Source: Chloroflexota bacterium (lineage in GTDB: Bacteria; Chloroflexota; Anaerolineae; Anaerolineales; Anaerolineaceae). Taken from it: a stretch of DNA of 18,583 nucleotides. The notes beneath the pieces are model-generated. The model ran no database searches. It saw only the letters and a list, made by a program, of their open reading frames with translations, and had not been told where the DNA came from. The stretch spans positions 1 to 18,583 of the forward strand of contig JAKOSR010000001.1 in assembly GCA_029777225.1 (NCBI GenBank), in the 5' to 3' direction. The position numbers and the translations under genes were made by a program. This document shows positions 1-6,479 of this stretch, in pieces; within the stretch, counting starts at the first letter, position 1; the number at the start of each line of letters is the position of its first letter.

Positions 1-638
1 AGTCAGCAGACATGAATTTTCTGCCATCCGGATCGGAGTATCGATAATACTTATCCACGTAATCAAGGTCATAAGTTTGATAAGTTTTGTTCCAAGTGTG
101 ATTTCCTTGTTTTGAGTAGAAGAGCAAAGTGTCATGCACATTTCCACAGCGATTAGCATCACTGTGACTGCTAGTTCTTTTCCAAATTATTTCATTCCGA
201 AAATTCTCCACTCCAAACACCATATCCAGCAGAACCTTCAAATAATGACTAGCAGTCGGGTCGCAATGCAAATACAAACTCCCAGTGGGTTTCAAAACAC
301 GGTGCAACTCAAGCAAGCGAATGGTCATCATCGTGAGGTAGGCCATCATGTCCGAGTTTACAAGGAACTTGCGGAATGCCTGGATCATCTCAGCAACATC
401 TGTGTTGGGCTGGTGCAGGATCTCAGTGTACTCCCTTTCAGCTTCATCGCCCCAATGCCAGGTGTCTTCAAAGGCGGTAATCTGCGCTTCTGACTTCTGC
501 CCTTTCGGGCTGTTGAAGAGGATGTTGTAATTCTTATTGCTGTTGAAGGGCGGATCCAGATAGACCAGATCGATTGATTCGTCCGCGATATGTTCCCTCA
601 GGACGACCAGGTTATCACCGAAGTAGAGCTTGTTCATG
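1..638 (-). CDS. Site-specific DNA methyltransferase (N6-adenine/N4-cytosine type), C-terminus cut by window edge
   Basis: The first 212 codons of an open frame that runs off the left edge without a stop. It starts at an ATG (638) with an AGAGGTG ribosome site four bases upstream. The protein opens with MNKLYFGDNLVVL and has the catalytic motif IV DPPF at residues 28-31 (VYLDPPFNSN), followed by LKPTGSLYLHCDP near residues 128-140 and NEIIWKR near 160. Catalytic motif first and the cofactor-binding motif later is the permuted beta-class order seen in type III Mod subunits and many solitary adenine or N4-cytosine methylases. The target-recognition region and motif I are not visible, so base specificity and any restriction partner are unknown. 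It sits beyond the integrase and is probably cargo of the element. Confidence 0.85.
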
Positions 639-809
639 GGCACCTCTCCCGCTTGATTGAGGTGATTCTATCATGGAGGAGGTAAAGGATCCTCTCACGC
701 GCAGCTCACAAAAACTGACTCAAAAATGACTGAAATATGTCACAGATTCGTCATTTTACATGGCGAATCATAAATCGCCAAAAAGTGGTCTTTTTGGGCT
801 TATAAGAGT
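639..809 (-). other. Integrase-methylase intergenic region with overlapping hairpins
   Basis: An AT-rich gap of 171 bp. It holds a perfect 8-bp inverted repeat CCAAAAAG/CTTTTTGG with a 4-base loop (778-797), a second 6-bp inverted repeat TGGCGA/TCGCCA (761-780), and a looser AAATGAC/GTCATTT pair around 724-756. The first two share bases 778-780, so both hairpins cannot form fully at once. Being 13 bases past the integrase stop on the minus strand, the first could act as a weak terminator, although no long uridine tract follows. No convincing promoter for the methylase gene was seen here. Confidence 0.45.
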
Positions 810-1745
810 CTACAGGGTGGCGTTATCCACCGGAGACGCCTTGACATGGGCGGCGCGCAGATCTTCGTCGGTTTGGGCCAAGTAGCGCCTGAGTACGCTC
901 AGATCCGCATGGCCCATCAGCTTTTGGAGGGAGTAGACGTCCATGCCAGAGCGCAAACAGGCAAGGGCAAAGGCGCGCCGGAAGGCGTGTAATTCAGGTT
1001 TGGGAGCGTTGGCCATCTTTGATCGCCTTTTAAGGATCAGGTTCAAACCCCAGTAAGTCAAGCGATCACCATTCTCAGTCACCCAGGCTGCATTTTCGTC
1101 ATCGGACCGAAAGCGCAGGTACTGACGAACGGCTTTGCGGGTACGCTTGCCGATCAGGACGATGCGCGGCTTGCCACCCTTGCCCTTGCGAATCATCACA
1201 TCCCCTCCGATCGGGTCCACATCTTCCAGATCCAGGGCGATCAGCTCGCTTGCCCTGATGCCAGTGTCGAGTAAAAATAATAGAATGGCATAATCACGAG
1301 CGCCGTGAAATGTTATATTATCGCAGGTTTTGAGCAGCTTTGAGATGATCTTGAAGTCAACTGGATCCAGAGGGGCAATGGCCATCCTGGGCGCTTTGAC
1401 ATTACGGATCGGGTTGGGCCAGTCCATTTCGGCTTCTTTTTCAAACCACAGCAGGAAGGCGCGCAAACAACGGAACGCGGCATGGACCCCACCTGGGTTG
1501 TGAGTAGCACTTAGTTCGATCAGAAACTCTCGGATGTGGGTGGGAGTCAGCTGGCCAACGTGATCAATATTATGGGAAGCAGCAAATTCAGTGAAGAGTT
1601 TGAGTTTCCAGGTGTAGAACTGGAGCGTCCCTTGCGCCAGATCCTGACTTTTACGATCTACCAAGAATGATTTCAGCCAACGATCCAGGTGGTCAGAATC
1701 AGCTGAAATTTGGGGAGTCCACTGGTCATGGTGAATGGATTTCAT
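810..1745 (-). CDS. Tyrosine recombinase / integrase (XerC/XerD-like)
   Basis: A 311-residue site-specific recombinase. Residues about 15-105 form the SAM-like core-binding domain. The catalytic domain carries the expected active-site set: Arg164 in LDTGIRASEL, a Lys in the GKGGKPR beta-hairpin near 188-192, His253 and Arg256 in HAFRRAF, His279 in LMGHADLS and the nucleophile Tyr288 in RRYLA. The box II sequence reads HxFRR rather than the common HxLRH. The ATG at 1745 is preferred because AGTGAGG lies about 8 bases upstream; a TTG ten codons earlier has a pyrimidine-rich, SD-less leader. It is co-directional with and adjacent to the 3' end of tRNA-Met, which suggests it integrates an element there; a general Xer-type role is the alternative. 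Confidence 0.9.
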   Translation of the reverse strand: MKSIHHDQWTPQISADSDHLDRWLKSFLVDRKSQDLAQGTLQFYTWKLKLFTEFAASHNIDHVGQLTPTHIREFLIELSATHNPGGVHAAFRCLRAFLLWFEKEAEMDWPNPIRNVKAPRMAIAPLDPVDFKIISKLLKTCDNITFHGARDYAILLFLLDTGIRASELIALDLEDVDPIGGDVMIRKGKGGKPRIVLIGKRTRKAVRQYLRFRSDDENAAWVTENGDRLTYWGLNLILKRRSKMANAPKPELHAFRRAFALACLRSGMDVYSLQKLMGHADLSVLRRYLAQTDEDLRAAHVKASPVDNATL

Positions 1746-1796
1746 TGGAGATGCCTCACTTTCTGAGCATTCCAACGAGGGGGGAGGTGGGTAAAA

Positions 1797-1868
1797 TGGC
1801 GAGGCTGGGATTTGAACCCAGAACCAATGGCTTATGAGTCCACTGCTCCACCGTTGAGCTACCTCGCC
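1797..1868 (-). tRNA. tRNA-Met (anticodon CAT)
   Basis: A 72-nt cloverleaf read on the minus strand. The acceptor stem GGCGAGG/CCTCGCC is perfect, the D arm is GCTC/GAGC, the anticodon loop is CTCATAA and the T arm is CTGGG/CCCAG with loop TTCAAAT. The discriminator is A and CCA is not encoded. The loop CTCATAA is typical of elongator tRNA-Met, though a CAT anticodon could also be an Ile2 tRNA modified to lysidine. The anticodon stem has one A-G mismatch next to the loop and a terminal G-T pair. The initiator type is disfavoured because the anticodon stem lacks the three G-C pairs and the acceptor begins with a normal G-C pair. Confidence 0.93.
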
Positions 1869-1880
1869 AAACGCCCAATG

Positions 1881-1909
1881 AGTTTACCCGAAATTAAATC
1901 GCTTGTCAA
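1881..1909 (-). promoter_or_regulatory. Sigma-70 promoter of tRNA-Met
   Basis: On the minus strand TTGACA (1909-1904) is followed by a 17-bp spacer and TAAACT (1886-1881). Predicted transcription start is near 1874, six bases before the mature tRNA 5' end. This is a full-consensus -35 with optimal spacing. Confidence 0.8.
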
Positions 1910-1957
1910 ACAATTTCCGCGTTACCACGGGCATTCTTCCACCCTGCCGGCGTCTAG

Positions 1958-1963
1958 TATAAT
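1958..1963 (+). promoter_or_regulatory. Possible -10 element for the GTPase gene
   Basis: A perfect TATAAT lies 30 bases before the GTPase start codon. There is no recognisable -35 hexamer at 16-18 bp and no TGn extension, so this is only a candidate. Confidence 0.4.
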
Positions 1964-1992
1964 TTTCGTAACAATCGAGGGAGCAGGCGCGC

Positions 1993-3264
1993 ATGGCCAA
2001 TTTGACAGACATCCAAAAATACTTCCCCCAGGCGACGAAATCCATCGCGGGCAAAATTTGGGAGGCCGTCCCCAAGGCGCAACGTGATCAATTGTTGGAA
2101 GCCTTTAAGGGCTTGCCACTGGACAGAAATCCCTTCAACGCCCTCGTGGATCTGGCGTTGATTCATTCGCGCTCGACCTTTAGCAAACCCAAGCGTGTGG
2201 CCATCATCGGCCCGGCCAACGTGGGCAAGTCCACGCTCTACAACCAGTTCATCAAATCCAAGACCGACAAGGCCGAGGTCAGCCCCATCCCCGGCACCAC
2301 GCGGACCAACCAGGAAGCCAACGCGGGGCTCTTCTCCGTCGTGGACACTCCCGGCGCGGACGCGGTCGGCCCGGTCGGTGAAACTGAACGACAGGCTGCC
2401 CTTTCCGCGGCCGCTTCGGCGGACTTCCTACTCCTGATTTTCGACGCGCTCCAGGGGGTGAAACAAACCGAGGTGGATCTTTACCAGGAAATCCTGCGCC
2501 TCAACAAGCCCTACATCGTGGTGCTCAACAAGATGGACCTGGTTAAGAGATTCCAGGATGAAACCATTGCCACCGCCGCGCGCAACCTCAATCTGGCCGT
2601 GGAGCAAATTGTGCCGGTTTCCGCCCTCAAGGGCGACGGGCTGGGCAACATCACCATGTCCATCATCGCTGCCGATCCTTCCATGATGCTCACCCTCGCC
2701 AACGCCATGCCGCAATTCCGGCGCAAGATAGCCTGGCGTTCCATCACAACCGCTTCCTCCCTTTCCGCCGCCATCGCCCTCACACCCCTGCCCATCGTCG
2801 ATTTCATTCCCCTGTCCCTCACCCAGGTTGGCATGGTGGTGAACATCGCGCGCATTTACCAGTACAAGCTGACCTTGGCCCGCGCCCGTGAACTCATCGC
2901 GACCTTCGGCCTGGGGATGCTGGGCAAGATTCTCTTTTACCAGCTCTCCAAGGCGGGTGGTGTGCCCGGCTGGGTGCTCTCCTCCGCCGTGGCCACCTCA
3001 ATGACCGTGGTGATTGGCTACGCGTCCATCGAATGGTTTGAAAAAGGCGAACGTGTCAGCCGGCAGCGTCTCTCCGAGCTGAACAAGGAGCTGACCCAAA
3101 ACCTGGTGACCCGCCTGAAAGCCACCTTTACGCGCAAGCCCTCGCGCAAGGCCTTAAAGCAAACCGTTTCTGACCTCCTCGCGGAGCAATCAGAAACGGA
3201 GTCTGAAGCCATCTCAATTCCGGCGGAACAGCCGGCCAACACCCGGAAGAAACGGGCTAAATAA
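1993..3264 (+). CDS. Era/Der-like GTPase with C-terminal DUF697-type membrane domain
   Basis: A 423-residue protein. Residues about 67-225 form a TRAFAC-class GTPase domain: P-loop GPANVGKST (73-81), switch threonine in PIPGTTRT (about 99-105), DTPG (118-121), NKMD (179-182) and VSALKGDG (about 209-216). From about 240 to 365 there are hydrophobic stretches (LSAAIALTPLPIVDFIPL, VVIGYASIEWF) typical of the DUF697 family, which probably anchors the protein to the membrane. The C-terminus is basic (NTRKKRAK). The role of this family is poorly defined; membrane-linked, stress or division-related functions have been suggested for relatives. The ATG is preceded by GAGGGAG about 10 bases upstream. 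The gene converges on and overlaps the downstream PLP-enzyme gene by 8 bp. Confidence 0.87.
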   Translation: MANLTDIQKYFPQATKSIAGKIWEAVPKAQRDQLLEAFKGLPLDRNPFNALVDLALIHSRSTFSKPKRVAIIGPANVGKSTLYNQFIKSKTDKAEVSPIPGTTRTNQEANAGLFSVVDTPGADAVGPVGETERQAALSAAASADFLLLIFDALQGVKQTEVDLYQEILRLNKPYIVVLNKMDLVKRFQDETIATAARNLNLAVEQIVPVSALKGDGLGNITMSIIAADPSMMLTLANAMPQFRRKIAWRSITTASSLSAAIALTPLPIVDFIPLSLTQVGMVVNIARIYQYKLTLARARELIATFGLGMLGKILFYQLSKAGGVPGWVLSSAVATSMTVVIGYASIEWFEKGERVSRQRLSELNKELTQNLVTRLKATFTRKPSRKALKQTVSDLLAEQSETESEAISIPAEQPANTRKKRAK

Positions 3265-4435
3265 TCCCGACCTTCTTGCCTACCTGGCCAAAGATATCCA
3301 GCACTTTTTCCAGTTGAGCCTGCGTGTGCGTGGCCATGTAGCTGGTTCTCAGCAACTGTCGACCGGGCGCGGTGGCGGGTGAAATCACTGGGTTCACAAA
3401 CACGCCATGGTCAAACAGCTCGCGCCAGAAGCGGAAGGTAAGTTCGTCTTCCCCGATGATGATGGGAATGACCGGTGTGACCGAGTTGCCTGTGTCAAAC
3501 CCCAGGCTCTTGTAGCCAGCGCGCATGAAATCCGCGATTTCGGCCAGCCGCTGCACCCGTTGCGGCTCCTCGCGCATCACCTGCAAGGCTGCCAGCGCAG
3601 TCGCGGTGTTGGCGGGCGGGATGCTCGCGCTAAAGATCAGGCTGCGGGCAAAGTGCTTGACATAATCAATGACGTCCGCGTCACCAGCCACAAATCCACC
3701 AATGGACGCGAAGGATTTACTGAACGTGGACATGATTAAGTCCACGTCCTCGGTGACGCCGAAGTGAGCCGCGGTGCCGCGCCCCCCTCCCAAAACGCCC
3801 ATCGCGTGCGCGTCATCCACCATCAGCCGCACGCCGTATTGCTTGCAGAGCGGGATGATTTCGGGCAACGGCGCGATGTCGCCTTCCATGCTAAAAAGGC
3901 CGTCCACAACCAGCAATTTACCAGGTCCCTCGGGCAGGCTCTTCAGCACGCGCTCCAGGTGGCCGATGTCATTGTGACGGAAGCGTTCGATTTTGCCACC
4001 ACTCAACTTGGCGCCATCATAAATGCTGGCATGGTCTTCCTTATCCAGAATGATGATGTCATCTTTGGAAACCAGCGCGCTGATGGTGCCCAGGTTCACC
4101 TGCATGCCGGTTGAAAACACCAACGCGGCCTCTTTGCCGGTCCATTCGCTGAGCTCACGCTCCAATTGCTCGATGATGGTCATGTTTCCGTTGAGGAAGC
4201 GGCTGCCGGTGCAGCTGGTGCCATACAGGTCAATCGCGTCTTTGGCGGCCTGGCGCACTTTGGGGTGCGTGGTCAGGCCCAGGTAGTTGTTCGAGCCGCA
4301 CATGATGATACGACGGCCTTCATACACTACCTCGGTGCCTTCATTGCGGTCCAGCGGGATGAAATAGGGGTAGGTGCCGGCCTCGCGTGCTTCCTTAACG
4401 GTACTGAATTCACCGCATTTTTTAAAGATATCCAT
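3257..4435 (-). CDS. Alpha-oxoamine synthase, serine palmitoyltransferase / 2-amino-3-ketobutyrate CoA ligase-like
   Basis: A PLP-dependent fold-type I enzyme of 392 residues, the normal length for the family that condenses an amino acid with an acyl-CoA and releases CO2. Visible landmarks are GSNNYLGL (47-54), GSRFLNG (77-83), the ring-stacking His135 in DHASIYDG, VDDAHAMG with Asp207 and His210, and the Schiff-base Lys240 in TFSKSFASIGGF. The N-terminal AGTYPYFIPL, HNDIGHLE and FSMEGDIAPLPEI are closer to bacterial serine palmitoyltransferases than to BioF, suggesting ceramide or sphingoid-base synthesis. Glycine C-acetyltransferase (Kbl) is the main alternative, and substrate cannot be settled by eye. 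The ATG at 4435 has AAAGGA about 10 bases upstream. No acyl-carrier or ketoreductase gene lies beside it. Confidence 0.85.
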   Translation of the reverse strand: MDIFKKCGEFSTVKEAREAGTYPYFIPLDRNEGTEVVYEGRRIIMCGSNNYLGLTTHPKVRQAAKDAIDLYGTSCTGSRFLNGNMTIIEQLERELSEWTGKEAALVFSTGMQVNLGTISALVSKDDIIILDKEDHASIYDGAKLSGGKIERFRHNDIGHLERVLKSLPEGPGKLLVVDGLFSMEGDIAPLPEIIPLCKQYGVRLMVDDAHAMGVLGGGRGTAAHFGVTEDVDLIMSTFSKSFASIGGFVAGDADVIDYVKHFARSLIFSASIPPANTATALAALQVMREEPQRVQRLAEIADFMRAGYKSLGFDTGNSVTPVIPIIIGEDELTFRFWRELFDHGVFVNPVISPATAPGRQLLRTSYMATHTQAQLEKVLDIFGQVGKKVGII

Positions 4436-4496
4436 ACTATTGTGTCCTTTGACTTTTTGGAACTGAAGAATAATTCCGAATATTTTCTGCCTTGCG

Positions 4497-4502
4497 ATTA
4501 TA
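4497..4502 (-). promoter_or_regulatory. Candidate -10 box for the oxoamine synthase gene
   Basis: Minus-strand TATAAT (4502-4497) lies about 60 bases upstream of the start codon. The region 17 bp upstream of it has no good TTGACA match, so the promoter is weak by consensus or activator-dependent. Confidence 0.45.
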
Positions 4503-4607
4503 CCCTATTCCCTTTTACATGCTCTTCCCCGGTCGGCTTTGCTTCCAAGCGTACTGGACTGAAAATTGCAACTCAACCCTTGATTCTATTGAAGAAGGAT
4601 GTGACTG

Positions 4608-5501
4608 ATGAAACGCCTGATACCCCTGATTATTTGCGCTCTAATTCTGGGTGCCTGTAACCTCCCCGGTAATGTGAATGAGGACCCCAATCTGGTCGCG
4701 ACCAATGTTGCCATGATTCTCACCAACGCGCCGGCCGAGGCCACCGCCACCCAGCCGCAGTTCCCCGTCGTCGTGACCCGTACGCCCATCCCTCAGGGTG
4801 AGACCGCGCTCCCGACCGAACCTGCCACTCCCGTACCCGGTGCCACCGAGCCCCTCGCCACTGAGCCACCCGCTGTGCCAGCCACGCCCACCACCGCGCC
4901 AACAGCGGAACCAACCCCCGTTGAAGGCGACCCCGCCCAAGGTTTCGGCGAGCCGGATAAGCTGGACGAATTTGTGAACACCAATAACGTTTGGGATTAT
5001 GAGGACGACTGGTTCTCGCAACAAGTGACCGGCGGTCACTTGGAAATTATCTCCAAGGGCACGCCCTGGTGGACCAGCTGGTACACCACCCGCCCGGAAA
5101 TAACCGATTTCTACATGGAAGCAACCCTGAAGATGGTGAATTGCAGCGGCAGTGACCGTTCCGGCCTGGCTTTCCGACTGACCAACAACTCCGAGTTTTA
5201 CTTCATGTCACTCAGCTGCGCTGGTCAGTGGGGCTTTAGCCGCTACAACAGCAAAAACGAGATTGTTGATATCCTTGAGCCCCAATCGAGTTCAGCCCTC
5301 AAAGCAATTACCGAAGAAAACCGTCTCGCCGTTTTGGCACGCGGCGATTCCTTTGAGTTTTACATCAACGGGGTCCAGGTGGGCAGTGCCAAGGATACGG
5401 TCAACGCTGACCCCGGTACCACCGGTTTCTTTAGCATGTCCTCCGGCACCATCAACTTTGAGACGAATGTCGAAGTCCTGAAAATCTGGTACCTCGACTG
5501 A
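4608..5501 (+). CDS. Secreted lipoprotein with Thr/Pro-rich linker and a beta-sandwich-like C-terminal domain
   Basis: A 297-residue protein with an N-terminal signal peptide and lipobox LGAC (acylated Cys17), so it should be anchored to the outer face of the cytoplasmic membrane. Residues about 41-110 are a low-complexity linker rich in Thr, Pro, Ala and Glu. Residues about 115-297 form a globular domain rich in aromatic and alternating hydrophobic residues (TPWWTSWYTTRPEI, SGLAFRLTNNSEFYF, FEFYINGVQVGS), ending in LKIWYLD. The pattern suggests a concanavalin/LamG or DUF1080-like jelly roll of the sort that binds or hydrolyses carbohydrate, but no catalytic residues can be assigned. The ATG has AAGGATG about 6 bases upstream. 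Function unknown. Confidence 0.8.
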   Translation: MKRLIPLIICALILGACNLPGNVNEDPNLVATNVAMILTNAPAEATATQPQFPVVVTRTPIPQGETALPTEPATPVPGATEPLATEPPAVPATPTTAPTAEPTPVEGDPAQGFGEPDKLDEFVNTNNVWDYEDDWFSQQVTGGHLEIISKGTPWWTSWYTTRPEITDFYMEATLKMVNCSGSDRSGLAFRLTNNSEFYFMSLSCAGQWGFSRYNSKNEIVDILEPQSSSALKAITEENRLAVLARGDSFEFYINGVQVGSAKDTVNADPGTTGFFSMSSGTINFETNVEVLKIWYLD

Positions 5502-5522
5502 CCAAAAACCGTTATTTCTGCC

Positions 5523-5555
5523 TTCGATCCTGCTATACTTGTCAGCAGGATCGAA
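5523..5555 (+). promoter_or_regulatory. 12-bp perfect inverted repeat overlapping an extended -10 promoter
   Basis: The arms TTCGATCCTGCT (5523-5534) and AGCAGGATCGAA (5544-5555) are exact reverse complements around a 9-base spacer. The repeat contains an extended -10, TGCTATACT (5531-5539), 45 bases before the hydrolase start codon; no good -35 is present. It could be an operator covering the -10 and start site, or a terminator hairpin for the lipoprotein gene ending 21 bases upstream. It lacks a uridine tract, which argues against an intrinsic terminator. Confidence 0.6.
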
Positions 5556-5583
5556 TCATTTATACGAATGGAACACGCGGCTT

Positions 5584-6345
5584 ATGAGCAATCAATACAT
5601 GAAAAATCCCGAGCTTGATGGCGAGCCCGTCATTTTTGAAGGTAATTCCGTGGGGGTTCTTCTGCTCCATGGCTTCACCGCCACCACCGCCGAGGTCCGC
5701 TACCTGGCTGAACGCCTGCGTGAAAAAGGTTACACTGTCTCCGCTCCGCTTCTGCCTGGCCATGGCACCCATCCGGATGACCTCAACCAGACCAAATGGC
5801 TCGCGTGGTACGAGGCAGCTGAAGCCAGTTATCTGGACCTGCGTCAGCGTTGTGAGCGCGTTTTTATCGGTGGCGAATCCATGGGGGGCCTGCTCGCGTT
5901 GCTCATTGCCAGCCGCTACGCGAAAGTGGATGGGGTGATGCTCTTCGCCCCCGCCCTGGAGATTCCCCAGCTCAGCCTGGTTCCCCTATTGCAGCACTTC
6001 AAGAAGTACCAGCCCAAGCACTATAAGGAAGATAACCTCGCCTGGAAAGGCTACAACGTTTATCCGCTAAAAGGCCTGGCCCAGCTTGTCAAACTGCAAA
6101 AGGTAGTCAAAAAGGAACTGCCCCAGGTCACCCAGCCCACGCTCATCTTCATGGGCAAACTGGATACAAGCGTGCCGCTTTCCGTCGGCGAAAAGATTTA
6201 CGACGGCATCGAGTCCAACCACAAGGAATTGATTAACCTGGAAAACTCACCGCATGTCATGCTGCTGGCTGAGGAAAAAGACCTCATCAGTCAACAGGTT
6301 GGAGAATTCATCGAGGACATTCTTTCCTCGCCCACCGAAGAATAA
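5584..6345 (+). CDS. Alpha/beta hydrolase, carboxylesterase / monoacylglycerol lipase type
   Basis: A 253-residue serine hydrolase. The oxyanion segment is LLLHGFTAT (27-34), the nucleophile elbow is GESMGG with Ser99, the acid is Asp194 in FMGKLDTSVPL and the base is His224 in NSPHVMLL. All three catalytic residues are at standard spacing and the cap region (about 125-175) is short, as in Est30-like carboxylesterases that cut short acyl esters or monoglycerides. There is no signal peptide, so it is cytoplasmic. The ATG at 5584 is chosen; an upstream TTG at 5539 lies inside the promoter and inverted repeat and is unlikely. The ribosome site is weak (a GGA about 12 bases upstream). It is followed by its own gap and a new promoter, so it is probably monocistronic. 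Confidence 0.88.
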   Translation: MSNQYMKNPELDGEPVIFEGNSVGVLLLHGFTATTAEVRYLAERLREKGYTVSAPLLPGHGTHPDDLNQTKWLAWYEAAEASYLDLRQRCERVFIGGESMGGLLALLIASRYAKVDGVMLFAPALEIPQLSLVPLLQHFKKYQPKHYKEDNLAWKGYNVYPLKGLAQLVKLQKVVKKELPQVTQPTLIFMGKLDTSVPLSVGEKIYDGIESNHKELINLENSPHVMLLAEEKDLISQQVGEFIEDILSSPTEE

Positions 6346-6410
6346 CGTTTGTCTGCCCGTCCAAGGCTCAAAAAAAAGAAGACAATATTAGGCAAAAATT
6401 GCGAATTTGA

Positions 6411-6439
6411 TTGACGCACCCCCTCGCTGCGCTTATACT
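6411..6439 (+). promoter_or_regulatory. Sigma-70 promoter of the ABC exporter / DUF692 operon
   Basis: TTGACG (6411-6416), a 17-bp spacer and TATACT (6434-6439); predicted start near 6446. Because the promoter occupies 6411-6439, an in-frame TTG at 6411 cannot be the translation start and the ATG at 6480 is preferred. Confidence 0.8.
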
Positions 6440-6446
6440 ATTTTTT

Positions 6447-6466
6447 CGGCCTCGCACCAAAGGCCG
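6447..6466 (+). promoter_or_regulatory. 5'-terminal mRNA hairpin abutting the ribosome site
   Basis: CGGCCT (6447-6452) and AGGCCG (6461-6466) form a 6-bp stem with an 8-base loop. The predicted transcript begins at about its first base, and the stem ends at the first G of GGGGAAAA, the likely ribosome site. It could stabilise the mRNA 5' end or tune initiation. Confidence 0.4.
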
Positions 6467-6479
6467 GGGAAAACCAAAC

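Larger units (their letters stand above)
1..1797 (-). mobile_element. Right end of a putative tRNA-targeted integrative element
   Basis: A tyrosine recombinase gene starts about 50 bp beyond the 3' end of a tRNA-Met gene and points in the same direction. A DNA methyltransferase gene follows it. Integrase directly abutting a tRNA 3' end is the usual layout of genomic islands and prophages that recombine into tRNA genes. The tRNA itself is intact, as expected when the element carries the restoring 3' part. The other boundary, with a direct repeat of the tRNA 3' end, would lie to the left of the window, so extent and identity are inferred. A chromosomal XerC/D-like orphan recombinase that simply sits beside a tRNA is the alternative. 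Confidence 0.4.

Noticed and set aside
1812..2087. Plus-strand open frame of 91 codons across the tRNA and into the GTPase gene
   Set aside because: It is antisense to the tRNA, has no ribosome site and is out of frame with the GTPase gene.
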